DNA from: Pseudomonas hydrolytica
Lineage (GTDB): Bacteria; Pseudomonadota; Gammaproteobacteria; Pseudomonadales; Pseudomonadaceae
Reading direction: 5' to 3'
DNA length: 64,000 bases
Assembly (NCBI RefSeq): GCF_021495345.1
Contig: NZ_CP099397.1
Span: 744,001-808,000 of the forward strand
Numbering within the stretch: the first letter of the stretch is position 1; every line of letters begins with the position of its first letter. The position numbers and the translations under genes were made by a program. Of the stretch, positions 1 through 12,352 are shown piece by piece. Under the pieces are notes generated by a model. That model made no database searches. It was not told the origin of the DNA and saw only the letters and a program-made list of their open reading frames with translations.

Positions 1-1356
1 GAAGGCCGCATGCTCCAGCTCGCGTTCGCGCTGGCACAGGCGCTCGTTCGCGGCCGCCAGTTCGGCGGTGCGTAAGTTGACCGCTGCCTGCAGTTCGTCG
101 GCGCTGGCCTGAATCTGGGCAAGACGTGCCGTTTTCTCTCGATCAGCCTGGAGCAAGGCTTCCGCCTTTTCCTGTTTGAGCATTTGAATTCGATAGGCGA
201 GGGCGAACGAAAACAGAATGGTTTCTGCCGCGACCGAGATAGGGAATAGGTAGGCGGTGAAGTTGTTCGGTTCGATCAGGCCAGCAGCCCGCATTACCAG
301 AACCAGCGTACTGGCGAGTACCGCGCCGTAGCCGAGCAGGTAGAAGCGGGCCGGGAAGAAGCCCTGGCGCACGCGAACAATGGCGCTGAACAGTGCAGAA
401 GGGACGGTAACGATAGGCGTCAGTGCAATGATCATGGCGCCTTCGGCGCGATGGCCTAGGGCGTTGATGACGATGGCGATCACGTACAGGATGCAGCCGG
501 CGTTGAGCAGGCGATGTGGCCAGATCAGGCCGTGCCGGGTGAACAGCAGCTCCTGGGTGAAGCGCATGACGAAGATCCCCCACAGCGATGGCAGGGTAAT
601 GCGATCCAGCCAGAAAGGTACTGGACTGCCGGGCCAGAGGTACTGAAAGCCGTGGCCGGTCATGCTGAGGATGAACACCAGCACGCTGCCGGTGGCTAGG
701 ACGTACCACAGGTAGGCTTTGTCGCGCAGTGCGATCAGGATGAACAGGTTGTACAGCAACAGCGCAAAGATGACGCCATAGATCAGGCCGTAGCCCAGAT
801 TCTCGTGGCTTGCCAGCTGTTGCAGATCGGCAAGTTGCCAAACCTTGAGCGGAAATGAATTGCCCGCCGGGTCAAGGCTGCGGAAGTAGAGCGTCAGTGG
901 TTGCTCGGTCAGCTCCGGCAGCTTGAACAGCATGCGCCGGTACGGATGGTCGCGACCTTGTGCATAGGGCACCGCGGTGCCGGTTGGGCGCTCTACCCAG
1001 CCACCCTGCCCATCAGGGAGGTAGAGATGCAGGCGATAAATCGTGATCCCTGCATTCTCCAGCCACCACTGCGCGGGCGCATCGCTGCCGCGTTGCAGGG
1101 TGACCTTGATCCACCAGGGGTGACGGCTCTGGCCAACGGTGGCGCGGCCTTCGGCCGGCTTGAAGAGAGCCTGCACAGCAGGGTCGGCCATGTCGCCGAT
1201 TTGCAGCCTGCCGCCTACGTCTTCCAGAAGCTCTACGCTGTCGTTCAGCAGCATACCGCTGCTGTCTGCACGCAGTGTTATGGAGGCGGCAAAGACCCAA
1301 CTGCAGCAGCAGGTCAGGAACAAGACCATCAGTCCCTTACAAAGAGAACGCCCCAC
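1..1356 (-). CDS. 7TM-DISM signalling protein, C-terminus cut by window edge
   Basis: The frame is open from about 1356 to base 1, so only the N-terminal 452 residues are present. They show a signal peptide (hydrophobic run LMVLFLTCCCSWVFAA), a periplasmic 7TMR-DISMED2-like domain (about residues 30-170), a seven-helix DISM membrane domain (about 185-385, starting GLIYGVIFALLLYNLFI), then a charged coiled coil (LKQEKAEALLQADREKTARL onward). This layout belongs to membrane receptors that drive a cytoplasmic output domain, usually GGDEF or a histidine kinase; the output domain lies outside the window, so the enzymatic class is unknown. I prefer the GTG at 1356 because AGGGGTGAG lies just upstream and it gives a charged n-region; the in-frame ATG at 1329 is the alternative. 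RetS at the right end of the window has the same sensor layout. Confidence 0.8.
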   Translation of the reverse strand, partial: MGRSLCKGLMVLFLTCCCSWVFAASITLRADSSGMLLNDSVELLEDVGGRLQIGDMADPAVQALFKPAEGRATVGQSRHPWWIKVTLQRGSDAPAQWWLENAGITIYRLHLYLPDGQGGWVERPTGTAVPYAQGRDHPYRRMLFKLPELTEQPLTLYFRSLDPAGNSFPLKVWQLADLQQLASHENLGYGLIYGVIFALLLYNLFILIALRDKAYLWYVLATGSVLVFILSMTGHGFQYLWPGSPVPFWLDRITLPSLWGIFVMRFTQELLFTRHGLIWPHRLLNAGCILYVIAIVINALGHRAEGAMIIALTPIVTVPSALFSAIVRVRQGFFPARFYLLGYGAVLASTLVLVMRAAGLIEPNNFTAYLFPISVAAETILFSFALAYRIQMLKQEKAEALLQADREKTARLAQIQASADELQAAVNLRTAELAAANERLCQRERELEHAAF

Positions 1357-1528
1357 CTGCTCACCCCTTGTATCAAGCCGTCTGGTAGCGGCCTAGATTG
1401 GCTTATCGGCGGCAGTATAGCTATTTGCTAGCTATGTGATCACAAAGGCGGGGATTTTGGCTGGCGCGAGTTGATCACTTTTTATGCTACTATCCGCGCC
1501 CCTCGAGAAAGCCCGTTGATCAAAAAAT

Positions 1529-3805
<2,277 letters not shown>

Positions 3806-3810
3806 AGGAG

Positions 3811-3836
3811 AACGCCAGCCTAGTGCTGGCGTTTTC
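3811..3836 (+). terminator. Rho-independent terminator of ygiQ
   Basis: The arms AACGCCAGC (3811-3819) and GCTGGCGTT (3825-3833) form a perfect 9-bp stem with a 5-nt loop, followed by TTTCTT. It begins 5 bp after the ygiQ stop codon. Confidence 0.85.
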
Positions 3837-3875
3837 TTGTCTGGCGGTCGATTCGGGCAGCTCTTGGTTTTTGTC

Positions 3876-3901
3876 TTAATTGGTACTAAGGTGCCAATTA
3901 A
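3876..3901. promoter_or_regulatory. Inverted repeat, candidate operator of the beta-helix/cytochrome pair
   Basis: The arms TTAATTGGTAC (3876-3886) and GTGCCAATTAA (3891-3901) are inverted around TAAG with a single mismatch, and end 21 bp before the start codon at 3923. The AT-rich element sits in a GC-rich gap and has no T-tract, so it reads as an operator rather than a terminator. The ATTGGT/CCAAT core resembles GntR-type sites, but no regulator gene is adjacent. Confidence 0.5.
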
Positions 3902-3922
3902 ACAAGAATACTGGAGCCCGCC

Positions 3923-5170
3923 ATGCGCACCGCCGTCCTCTCTCTGCTCGCGCTGCCCCTGCTGCTGACCGCATGCGGGGATTCCGAAGCGCCGCCCGTC
4001 GCCAACCTCGATTTTCAGAAACAGCTGCAGACCCAGCTGATCAAGGCCAAGCCCGGTGAGGTGATCGAAATTCCTGCCGGGACCTGGCAGCTCGACCGCA
4101 GTCTCAGCCTCAAGGTCAGCGGGGTGACCCTCAAGGGCGCCGGGATGGACAAGACCATCCTCAACTTCAAGGGCCAGAAGTCCGGTGCCGAAGGCCTGCT
4201 GGTGGACGCGTCCGACTTCACCATCGAGGACCTGGCGCTGGAGGACACCAAGGGCGATGCGCTCAAGGTGGTCGGCGGCAGGAACATCATCATCCGCCGC
4301 GTGCGCACCGAGTGGACCAACGGTCCGGCCACCGAGAACGGTGCCTACGGCATCTACCCGGTGCAGACCGAGAACGTGCTGGTCGATGGCGTGGTGGCCA
4401 TAGGCGCCTCGGACGCCGGTATCTACGTCGGTCAGTCGCGCAACGTGGTGGTGCGCAACAGCCGTGCCGAGCGCAACGTCGCCGGCATCGAGATCGAGAA
4501 CACCATCGGTGCCGACGTCTACGACAACGTCGCCACCGGCAATACCGGCGGCATCCTGGTGTTCAACATGCCCAACCTGCCGCAGCCGGGGCACACCACG
4601 CGGGTCTACCGCAACAGGGTCGAGGGCAACAACCACAAGAACTTCGGGCACAAGGGCACGCCGGTGGCGAGCATCCCGGCCGGCTCCGGCGTGGTGATCA
4701 ACTCCAACGACAAGGTGGAGATCTTCGACAACGACATCGGCGAGCACCGCACCGCCAACGTCATCGTCAGCAGTTACTTCAGTACCGGCTACACCGATCT
4801 CTCCACCGAGGCGGATTTCGATCCCTACCCGGAGGCCATTCATATCCATGGCAACCGTTTCGGCCCGGGTGGCGACAGCCCCGACAACCTCGAACTGAAG
4901 GCGCTGAAACTGGCCAAGTTCGGGCTCAACGGCCGCCTGCCCGACATCCTCTGGGATGGCTACGTCAACCCGGACAAGCTGGTGGATGGCAGGCTGCCGG
5001 CCGAACTGGCGATCTGCATCGACAATGGCGAGGCCGGCATCGTCAACGTCGACGGTCCCGGCGGCTACAAGAACATCAGCACCGACATGACGCCGCATCG
5101 CTGCGAGTTGCCGCGCCTGCCCGCGGTCGAACTGCAGGCGGCGCTGGCCGAGGCGGGTGAGGAGGCATGA
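3923..5170 (+). CDS. Parallel beta-helix repeat lipoprotein
   Basis: The 415-residue protein begins with a lipoprotein signal (LLALPLLLTACGDS; Cys18 is the lipidation site), so it is probably membrane-anchored in the periplasm or outer membrane. From about residue 45 to 330 it has the periodic V/I-N/D pattern of right-handed parallel beta-helix proteins (for example FTIEDLALEDTKGDALKVVG). Such folds are typical of polysaccharide lyases and epimerases, but I see no motif that fixes an activity. It overlaps the next gene by ATGA. This beta-helix family (TIGR03805) is, from memory, normally encoded beside the cytochrome family of the next gene (TIGR03806), which points to a joint function that has not been characterised. 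Confidence 0.85.
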   Translation: MRTAVLSLLALPLLLTACGDSEAPPVANLDFQKQLQTQLIKAKPGEVIEIPAGTWQLDRSLSLKVSGVTLKGAGMDKTILNFKGQKSGAEGLLVDASDFTIEDLALEDTKGDALKVVGGRNIIIRRVRTEWTNGPATENGAYGIYPVQTENVLVDGVVAIGASDAGIYVGQSRNVVVRNSRAERNVAGIEIENTIGADVYDNVATGNTGGILVFNMPNLPQPGHTTRVYRNRVEGNNHKNFGHKGTPVASIPAGSGVVINSNDKVEIFDNDIGEHRTANVIVSSYFSTGYTDLSTEADFDPYPEAIHIHGNRFGPGGDSPDNLELKALKLAKFGLNGRLPDILWDGYVNPDKLVDGRLPAELAICIDNGEAGIVNVDGPGGYKNISTDMTPHRCELPRLPAVELQAALAEAGEEA

Positions 5171-6273
5171 GAGCCGGCTGGCTGTTGCTCGCCACCCTGT
5201 TGCTCGGCGCCTGCGAGCAGCAGCGCGCGCCCCTGTACCTGCCCAGTGGCGAGGACTATCCCGACAAGCTCAGCGCCTGGGGTGTATTGCAGCAACGCGG
5301 CGGCCAGCTGCAGCCGGCCGCCGGCGTGCTGCCCTACGACCTCAACACGCCACTGTTCACCGACTACGCGCACAAGCTGCGCACCGTCTGGCTGCCCGCG
5401 GGCCGCAGTGCGCAATACGCCGAGGCGCAATTCGACTACCCCGTCGGCACCGTGCTGAGCAAGACCTTCTACTACCCGCGCGATGCCCAGGGCCGGCTGC
5501 TGCGCAGCGAGCAGCACGGCGTCGAGGCGCTGCAGCTCGATCGGGTACGGCTGCTGGAGACGCGTATCCTGCTGCGCCAGGAGCAGGGCTGGGTGGCCTT
5601 GCCCTACGTCTGGGACGAGGCCCAGGGCGACGCCACCCTGGACTGGGCCGGCACCAGTTTCGACCTGCAGCTGCAGGATGCGACTGGCGAGGTACTGGCG
5701 GTGGACTATCAGGTGCCGGACGCCAACCAGTGCGCCGGTTGCCATGAACAGCAGGCGGGCAAGGGCGTGCAGCCGCTGGGGCCGAAGGCGCGGCACCTGA
5801 ACAAGGATTACGCCTATGCCGATGGCACGGTCAATCAGCTGCAGCGCTGGCAGGCCGACGGGCTGCTGCAGGGCGTGCCGGCCGACCTGGCCGGGGTACC
5901 GCGCAATGCACTGTGGGGCGCACCGCGTGAAGGGGAGGGCCTGGAACATCAGGCGCGCAGCTATCTGGACGCCAACTGCTCGCACTGTCACAACCCTGAG
6001 GGGCCTGGGCGCACCTCCGGGCTGTATCTCGACCCGGCTACGCCCCTTGGCATCGCCTATGGGCTCTGCAAGCAGCCGGTGGCCGCGGGCAAGGGCTCCG
6101 GCGACCGCCTGGTGGACATTCACCCCGGCGCGCCGGAAAAGTCGGTGCTGAGCTTCCGTCTGCACAGCACCGACCCCAGCATCATGATGCCCGAACTGGG
6201 CCGCTCCACCTCCCACCGCGAAGGCCTGGAGGTGATCGATCGCTGGATCGCCAGTCTCGACGGCGAATGTTGA
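5167..6273 (+). CDS. Di-haem c-type cytochrome lipoprotein (SO2930/HNE_0200-like)
   Basis: The 368-residue protein has a lipobox (LLLGAC, Cys16) and two haem c sites: CAGCH at 189-193 and CSHCH at 271-275. The N-terminal half carries the conserved LPYDLNTPLFTDYAHK region of the HNE_0200/SO2930 family (TIGR03806). It is therefore a membrane-anchored exported electron carrier or haem enzyme. The start overlaps the stop of the beta-helix gene by four bases, so the two are translationally coupled. A didactic guess would be that it accepts electrons from, or acts on, a ligand held by the beta-helix protein; nothing in the sequence proves this. Confidence 0.87.
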   Translation: MRAGWLLLATLLLGACEQQRAPLYLPSGEDYPDKLSAWGVLQQRGGQLQPAAGVLPYDLNTPLFTDYAHKLRTVWLPAGRSAQYAEAQFDYPVGTVLSKTFYYPRDAQGRLLRSEQHGVEALQLDRVRLLETRILLRQEQGWVALPYVWDEAQGDATLDWAGTSFDLQLQDATGEVLAVDYQVPDANQCAGCHEQQAGKGVQPLGPKARHLNKDYAYADGTVNQLQRWQADGLLQGVPADLAGVPRNALWGAPREGEGLEHQARSYLDANCSHCHNPEGPGRTSGLYLDPATPLGIAYGLCKQPVAAGKGSGDRLVDIHPGAPEKSVLSFRLHSTDPSIMMPELGRSTSHREGLEVIDRWIASLDGEC

Positions 6274-6407
6274 AGTCCGCACGCATATAGTCATCAGGGT
6301 CGCTGGCGCCTGCTCTATAGTTGTGCGTCCATTTGACCCTGGTGCGGGCTGTGCCCCGATAAGGGGCCTGCCGGGCGCGGCACGCTGGAGAACCAGCGGG
6401 TTGTCTC

Positions 6408-6422
6408 TGGCATAAGTCTTGC
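6408..6422 (+). promoter_or_regulatory. Candidate sigma-54 promoter of the transglutaminase/ATP-grasp operon
   Basis: TGGCATAAGTCTTGC has GG and GC separated by exactly 10 bases, as in the -24/-12 consensus TGGCACGNNNNTTGC. The predicted start (~6434) leaves a leader of about 27 nt before the GTG at 6461. I found no clear enhancer site in the short upstream gap. Confidence 0.55.
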
Positions 6423-6460
6423 GCGGCACAGGGTATCGTCCAGGCTAGCAGGAGGCCGCC

Positions 6461-9400
6461 GTGTCGATTCATGTCGCGCTGCATCACGTCACCCACTACC
6501 GCTACGACCGCGCGGTCAACCTCGGGCCGCAGGTCGTGCGCCTGCGCCCGGCACCGCACAGCCGCACGCGCATCCTCTCCTACGCCCTGAAGGTGGAGCC
6601 GGGCCAGCACTTCATCAACTGGCAACAGGACCCGCAGGGCAACTACCTGGCGCGCCTGGTGTTTCCCGAGAAGACCCGCGAATTCAAGGTCGAGGTGGAC
6701 CTGGTCGCCGAGATGGCGGTGTTCAACCCCTTCGATTTCTTCCTCGAACCCTATGCCGAGCGCATTCCCTTCGCCTACACCGAGGGCGAGCAGCGCGAGC
6801 TGGCGCCGTACCTGGTCAAGCTGCCGGCCACGCCGCTGTTCGCCGAGTACCTGGCCGGCATCGAGCGCACGCCCAGGCCCAGCGTCGATTTCCTGGTGGA
6901 GCTGAACCAGCGCCTGTCGGCCGACATCCGCTACCTGATCCGCATGGAGCCGGGCGTGCAGACGCCGGAGCAGTCGCTGCAGCTGGCCTCCGGTTCCTGC
7001 CGCGATTCGGCCTGGCTGCTGGTGCAGCTGCTGCGTCATCTGGGACTGGCGGCGCGCTTCGTTTCCGGCTACCTGATCCAGCTCACTGCTGACGTCAAAT
7101 CCCTCGACGGCCCCAGCGGCACCGACAAGGACTTCACCGACCTGCACGCCTGGTGCGAGGTGTATCTGCCCGGCGCCGGCTGGATCGGCCTCGACCCGAC
7201 CAGCGGCCTGTTCGCCGGTGAAGGCCATATCCCCTTGGCCTGCAGCCCGGAGCCGTCTTCAGCGGCGCCGATCACCGGCGGGCTGGACGAGTGCGAGGTG
7301 ACGTTCGAGCACCTGATGAGCGTGGAGCGCGTGTGGGAGGCGCCGCGCGTCACCAAGCCCTACAGCGAGGCGCAGTGGCAGGCGATCCAGGCGCTGGGGC
7401 GACGCATCGACGATGACCTGAGCAAGCACGACGTGCGCCTGACCATGGGCGGCGAGCCGACCTTCGTCGCCCTCGACTATCCCGATGACGACGAGTGGAA
7501 TACCGCCGCGCTGGGGCCGAACAAGCGCCGCCTGGCCGCCGACCTGTTCCATCGCCTGCGCGAGCACTACGCCCCCAATGCGCTGGTGCATTTCGGTCAG
7601 GGCAAGTGGTACCCGGGCGAGCAGTTGCCGCGCTGGTCGCTGAACTGCTTCTGGCGCCGCGACGGCGAGCCGCTGTGGCATGACCCCAAGCTGCTAGCCG
7701 ACGAGAAGCGCGGCTACGGTGCCAGCGCCGACACCGCCGCGCGTTTTCTCGCCGCGCTGGCGGCGCGTCTGGATGTGGACGCCGGCAACGTCTTCCCGGC
7801 CTATGAGGACTGGTTCTACTACCTGTGGCGCGAGCGCAAGCTGCCGGACAACGTCACCCCGGACGACCCGCGTCTGAGCGACCCGCTGGAGCGCGAGCGC
7901 CTGCGCAAGGTGTTCGATCAGGGCCTCGACGCCGTGGTCGGCCACGTCCTGCCGCTGGCGCGCCAGGTGGTGGGCGAGGGCTGGCAGAGCGGGCGCTGGT
8001 TCCTGCGCGACGAGCATTGCCGCCTGCTGCCAGGCGACTCGCCGCTGGGCTACCGTCTGCCGCTGGATTCGCTGCCCTGGGTGAGCCAGGCCGACTACCC
8101 CTACATCAATCCGCTCGATCCCAGTCAGGCGTTGCCGCCGTTGCCCAGCCCGGCGCAGATCCAGCGCCAGTTGCGCGGCGTCTGGCGCGGCGCCAGTGCC
8201 GGCCCGCAAAGCGTGCGTCCGGCCTGCGGGCAGTCGGCTGCCGGCATCGTGCGCACCGCGCTGTGCGCCGAGCCGCGCGAGGGCCGCTTGTACCTGTTCA
8301 TGCCGCCGCTGGCGCATCTGGAGGACTACCTGGAGCTGGTCGCGGCCATCGAGGCCGTGGCTGCCGAGCTGAACTGCCCGGTGCTGCTGGAAGGCTACGA
8401 GCCACCGCTGGACCCGCGCCTGCTGCACTTTCGCGTCACCCCCGACCCCGGCGTGATCGAGATGAACATCCACCCGGCCGCCAGCTGGGACGAGCTGGTC
8501 GAGCGCTGCGAATTCCTCTACGAGGCGGCGCGTCAGTCGCGCCTGTCCAGCGAGAAATTCATGATCGACGGGCGTCACACCGGCACCGGCGGCGGCAACC
8601 ATTTCGTCCTCGGCGGTGCGACACCGGGCGACTCGCCTTTCCTGCGCCGCCCCGACCTGCTGCGCAGTCTGATCAGCTACTGGCACAACCACCCGTCGCT
8701 GTCCTACCTGTTCAGCGGCCTGTTTATCGGCCCGACCTCGCAGGCGCCACGCGTGGACGAGGCGCGTAACGACGCCCTGTACGAGCTGGAAATCGCCTTC
8801 GCGCAGATGCCCGAGCCGGGCCGCGACTGCCCGCCCTGGCTGGTCGACCGATTGCTGCGCAACCTGCTGGTGGACGTCACCGGCAACACTCACCGCGCCG
8901 AGTTCTGCATCGACAAGCTGTACTCGCCGGACTCGGCCAGCGGTCGCCTCGGCCTGCTCGAACTGCGCGCCTTCGAGATGCCGCCGCACGCGCAGATGAG
9001 CCTGGCTCAGCAACTGCTGCTGCGCGCGCTGATCGCGCGGTTCTGGCAGGAACCCTACCGCCCGGCCAGGCTGGTGCGCTGGGGCACCGAGCTGCACGAT
9101 CGCTTCCTCCTGCCGCACTTCGTCGAGCAGGACTTCGCCGATGTGCTGCAGGAGCTGTCGGCCTTCGGCTATCCGCTGCGCGCCGAGTGGTTCGCCCCGC
9201 ACCTGGAGTTCCGTTTTCCCAAGGCCGGCGACTTCGCGGTCAAGGGCATCGACCTGGAGCTGCGCCAGGCCCTGGAACCCTGGCACGTGCTGGGCGAGGA
9301 GGGCGCCATCGGCGGTACTGTGCGTTACGTCGACTCGTCGCTGGAGCGTATGCAGGTGAAGGTGAACGGCATGGCGCCGGATCGCTACGTGCTGACCTGC

Positions 9401-9754
9401 AACGGCGTGCCGGTGCCGCTGCGACCGACCGGCAAGGTCGGCGAGTTCGTCGGCGGCGTGCGCTTCCGTGCCTGGCAGCCGGCCAGCTGTCTGCAGCCGA
9501 CCATCGGCGTGCACGCGCCGCTGGTGTTCGACCTCGTCGATACCTGGATGCAGCGCTCGCTGGGCGGTTGCCAGTACCACGTGGCGCATCCGGGCGGGCG
9601 CAACTACGACAGCCTGCCGGTCAACGCCTACGAGGCCGAGAGCCGGCGCCTGGCGCGCTTCTTCCGCCTGGGCCACAGCCCGGGCAAGCGCCCCGTCATG
9701 CAGCCGATAGACAATAATGAACTGCCGATGACCCTGGATCTGCGTCGTAGTTGA
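6461..9754 (+). CDS. Large transglutaminase-like protein with DUF2126
   Basis: This 1097-residue protein has a bacterial transglutaminase N-terminal domain ([12 protein letters not shown]), a transglutaminase core with the triad Cys180 (GSCRDSAW), His229 (LHAWCEVY) and Asp245 (GLDPTSG), and a long C-terminal DUF2126 region (about 310-1090). No signal peptide is seen, so it is probably cytoplasmic. The family is always tied to ATP-grasp and alpha-E proteins and is thought to take part in making or trimming peptide bonds on an unknown substrate. The GTG start has an excellent AGGAGG 6 bases upstream. It is the first gene of a three-gene operon with a candidate sigma-54 promoter; a REP element fills the gap to the next gene. 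Confidence 0.92.
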   Translation: MSIHVALHHVTHYRYDRAVNLGPQVVRLRPAPHSRTRILSYALKVEPGQHFINWQQDPQGNYLARLVFPEKTREFKVEVDLVAEMAVFNPFDFFLEPYAERIPFAYTEGEQRELAPYLVKLPATPLFAEYLAGIERTPRPSVDFLVELNQRLSADIRYLIRMEPGVQTPEQSLQLASGSCRDSAWLLVQLLRHLGLAARFVSGYLIQLTADVKSLDGPSGTDKDFTDLHAWCEVYLPGAGWIGLDPTSGLFAGEGHIPLACSPEPSSAAPITGGLDECEVTFEHLMSVERVWEAPRVTKPYSEAQWQAIQALGRRIDDDLSKHDVRLTMGGEPTFVALDYPDDDEWNTAALGPNKRRLAADLFHRLREHYAPNALVHFGQGKWYPGEQLPRWSLNCFWRRDGEPLWHDPKLLADEKRGYGASADTAARFLAALAARLDVDAGNVFPAYEDWFYYLWRERKLPDNVTPDDPRLSDPLERERLRKVFDQGLDAVVGHVLPLARQVVGEGWQSGRWFLRDEHCRLLPGDSPLGYRLPLDSLPWVSQADYPYINPLDPSQALPPLPSPAQIQRQLRGVWRGASAGPQSVRPACGQSAAGIVRTALCAEPREGRLYLFMPPLAHLEDYLELVAAIEAVAAELNCPVLLEGYEPPLDPRLLHFRVTPDPGVIEMNIHPAASWDELVERCEFLYEAARQSRLSSEKFMIDGRHTGTGGGNHFVLGGATPGDSPFLRRPDLLRSLISYWHNHPSLSYLFSGLFIGPTSQAPRVDEARNDALYELEIAFAQMPEPGRDCPPWLVDRLLRNLLVDVTGNTHRAEFCIDKLYSPDSASGRLGLLELRAFEMPPHAQMSLAQQLLLRALIARFWQEPYRPARLVRWGTELHDRFLLPHFVEQDFADVLQELSAFGYPLRAEWFAPHLEFRFPKAGDFAVKGIDLELRQALEPWHVLGEEGAIGGTVRYVDSSLERMQVKVNGMAPDRYVLTCNGVPVPLRPTGKVGEFVGGVRFRAWQPASCLQPTIGVHAPLVFDLVDTWMQRSLGGCQYHVAHPGGRNYDSLPVNAYEAESRRLARFFRLGHSPGKRPVMQPIDNNELPMTLDLRRS

Positions 9755-9765
9755 TCCAGCGCCCC

Positions 9766-9830
9766 GTAGGAGCCGGCTTGCCGGCGATGCTTCGATTGTC
9801 GCGTCGGATCGCCCGCAAGCGGGCTCCTAC
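9766..9830. repeat. REP element, GTAGGAGCCGGCTTGC family
   Basis: The arms GTAGGAGCCGGCTTGC and GCAAGCGGGCTCCTAC are inverted around an internal spacer. The same family is at 34131-34186 and 47374-47433. It sits between two genes of one operon. Confidence 0.9.
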
Positions 9831-9865
9831 TGGGAACGTCCTGCGTCAAACCTTTTGAGCCTGCC

Positions 9866-12352
9866 ATGCACGACCTGCTAGCCGATTACCCGCCGCCCAA
9901 CGGCGCCTACCACGAACTGCTCGACGCCAAGGGCAACGTGCGTCCGCACTGGCGCCGCCTGTACGAGCAGCTGGCGCGCAGCCGCCCGGAGCACCTGGCG
10001 CAGCGCGAGGCCATGCTGGCGCGGCAGATTCAGGAAAACGGCGTCACCTATAACGTTTACGCCGACCCGGATGGCGCCGACCGCCCGTGGGAACTGGACC
10101 TGCTGCCCAACCTGATCCCGGCTGACGAGTGGCAGCAGATCGCCGCCGGCGTGGCGCAGCGCGCGACCCTGCTCAACCGCGTGCTGGCCGATCTGTATGG
10201 CCCGCAGAAGCTGATCGCCGAAGGCCTGCTGCCCACCGAGCTGGTGTTCGGCCACAACAACTTCCTCTGGCCGTGCCAGGGCATGCAGGCGCCGGGCGGT
10301 ACCTGGCTGCACCTGTATGCCGTGGACCTGGCCCGCGCGCCGGACGGGCGCTGGTGGGTTACCGCCGACCGTACTCAGGCGCCCTCCGGCGCCGGCTATG
10401 CGCTGGAGAACCGGCAGATCGTCTCGCGCGCCTTCCCCGAGCTGTACCGCGACCTGCGCGTGCAGTACCTGGCCAGTTTCTTCCGTACCCTGCAGGACAC
10501 TCTGGCGCGCCAGGCCCCCAGTGGCGGCGAGACGCCGCTGGTGGTGCTGCTGACGCCGGGGCGCTTCAACGAAAGCTATTTCGAGCACCTGTACCTGGCG
10601 CGCCAGCTCGGCTACCCGCTGGTCGAGGGCAGCGACCTGACCGTGCGCGACGCCACCCTCTACCTCAAGACCCTGGCCGGCCTGCGCCGCGTGCACGCGG
10701 TGCTGCGCCGCCTCGACGACGACTACTGCGACCCGCTGGAGCTGCGCACCGATTCCGCCCTTGGCGTGCCCGGCCTGCTCGAGGCGGTGCGCCGTGGTCG
10801 CGTGCTGGTGGCCAATGCCCTGGGCAGCGGCGTGCTGGAATCGCCCGGCCTGCCCGGTTTCCTGCCTGCCATCAGCGAGCACCTGCTGGGTGAGGAGCTG
10901 CTGCTGCCGTCCATCGCCAGCTGGTGGTGCGGCGAGCCGCCGGTGCTGGACGAGGCGCTGGATAAGCTCGACGAACTGCTGGTGCGCCCGGCCTTTCCCT
11001 CGCAAAGCTTCGCCCCGGTGTTTGGCCGTGATCTGGACGAGGCGCAGCGCGCCAAGCTGGCCGCACGCCTCAGGCAGCGCCCCTACGCCTACGTGGCGCA
11101 GGCGCGGGCCAAGCTGTCGCAGGCGCCGGTGTGGGACGGCAGCGGCCTGCAGCCACGCGCCATCGGCATGCGTGTGTTCGCCGTGGCCAGCGCCGATGGC
11201 TACCGGGTGATGCCCGGCGGCCTGACCCGCGTGGCCGGCGAGGCCGATGCCGAGGTGGTGTCGATGCAGCGCGGCGGCGCGAGCAAGGACACCTGGGTGC
11301 TCGGCACCCGGCAGAGCGCGGGCGAGCCGTGGCAGACGCAGCGCACCCTGGGCAGCGCCGATCTGGTACGCAGCGACCCCTTCCTGCCTTCGCGGGTGGT
11401 GGAGAACCTGTACTGGTTCGGTCGGTACGCCGAGCGCTGCGAAGACGGTGCGCGCCTGCTGCGCATCATGCTGGCGCGCTACGTCGACGATGACGACGAC
11501 CCGCAGGCGCTGCAGAGTGCCCTGGCACTGGCGCAGGAGCTGGGGCTGCTGGCCGGCGCGGATGAAGGCGAGCTGGAGGCGCGCCTGCTGCAGGCACTAC
11601 TGGGCAGCGACTGGCCGGCCAGCCTGCGCGCCAATCTGCAGCGCCTGCAATGGTCGGCCGGTAGCGTGCGCGGCAAGCTGTCCCAGGCCAACTGGCAGGC
11701 GCTGGTGGAGTTGCAGCGCGAGGCGCAACTGCTTGAAGGCCAGCCGGCCGACTTCGGCGAACTGCTGGACTTTCTCAACCGCCTGCTGATGTCGCTGGCG
11801 GCGCTGTCGGGTTTTGCCCTCGACGACATGACCCGCGACGACGGCTGGCGCTTTCTCATGCTCGGCCGCTATATCGAGCGCCTGCAGTTTCTCTGCGACA
11901 GCTTCGCCGGCTTCCTGCGCAGCGGCTCGGCCACCGACCAGTCGGCGCTGGAGTGGCTGCTGGAGCTGGGCAACAGCAGCATCACCTACCGCACCCGTTA
12001 CCTGGCCTCGGCGCAGTTGATCCCGGTGCTGGACCTGCTGCTGCTGGACGAGCAGAACCCGCATGCGGTGATCTTCCAGATGCGCACCCTGCTGCGCTCG
12101 CTGGAGGGGCTCAACGAGCGCTTCGAGCTACCGGCCGAGCGCTACCTGGTCTATCTGGAACAACAGTTGAGCGCCTTCAGCCTGGCCAGCCTGGAGAACC
12201 CGCTGTTCGGCCCCGGCAGTACCCGCGCGGTGCTCGAAGGCCTGGCCGACCTGCTGGTGGCCATCAGTGAAGCCGCAGGTGCGGTTTCCGATCACCTCGG
12301 GCTGCGTTTCTTCGCCCATGTCGATGTCAGCCAGCGGACGCAATCCTCATGA
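9866..12352 (+). CDS. Circularly permuted ATP-grasp fused to alpha-E domain
   Basis: The 828-residue protein joins two families usually encoded by separate genes. Residues ~1-470 match the circularly permuted type 2 ATP-grasp domain (NGVTYNVYADPDGADRPWELDLLPNLIP; later VFGHNNFLWPCQGM). Residues ~500-820 match the helical alpha-E domain (SRVVENLYWFGRYAERCEDGARLLRI). ATP-grasp enzymes activate a carboxylate as acyl phosphate and join it to an amine, so the predicted role is a peptide or amide ligase. The alpha-E partner is proposed to assist this, but its function is unproven. The last four bases overlap the start of the next transglutaminase gene (ATGA), so the two are translationally coupled. 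Confidence 0.9.
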   Translation: MHDLLADYPPPNGAYHELLDAKGNVRPHWRRLYEQLARSRPEHLAQREAMLARQIQENGVTYNVYADPDGADRPWELDLLPNLIPADEWQQIAAGVAQRATLLNRVLADLYGPQKLIAEGLLPTELVFGHNNFLWPCQGMQAPGGTWLHLYAVDLARAPDGRWWVTADRTQAPSGAGYALENRQIVSRAFPELYRDLRVQYLASFFRTLQDTLARQAPSGGETPLVVLLTPGRFNESYFEHLYLARQLGYPLVEGSDLTVRDATLYLKTLAGLRRVHAVLRRLDDDYCDPLELRTDSALGVPGLLEAVRRGRVLVANALGSGVLESPGLPGFLPAISEHLLGEELLLPSIASWWCGEPPVLDEALDKLDELLVRPAFPSQSFAPVFGRDLDEAQRAKLAARLRQRPYAYVAQARAKLSQAPVWDGSGLQPRAIGMRVFAVASADGYRVMPGGLTRVAGEADAEVVSMQRGGASKDTWVLGTRQSAGEPWQTQRTLGSADLVRSDPFLPSRVVENLYWFGRYAERCEDGARLLRIMLARYVDDDDDPQALQSALALAQELGLLAGADEGELEARLLQALLGSDWPASLRANLQRLQWSAGSVRGKLSQANWQALVELQREAQLLEGQPADFGELLDFLNRLLMSLAALSGFALDDMTRDDGWRFLMLGRYIERLQFLCDSFAGFLRSGSATDQSALEWLLELGNSSITYRTRYLASAQLIPVLDLLLLDEQNPHAVIFQMRTLLRSLEGLNERFELPAERYLVYLEQQLSAFSLASLENPLFGPGSTRAVLEGLADLLVAISEAAGAVSDHLGLRFFAHVDVSQRTQSS

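Noticed and set aside
1435..1443. CRP/Vfr site near ATGTGATCACA upstream of ygiQ
   Set aside because: The palindrome lacks the 6-bp spacer between TGTGA and TCACA, so it does not fit the consensus.
7694..9676. 660-codon frame antisense to the DUF2126 transglutaminase gene
   Set aside because: Antisense shadow with Gln/Arg/Ala-rich translation; the plus-strand gene has a full catalytic triad and ribosome binding site.
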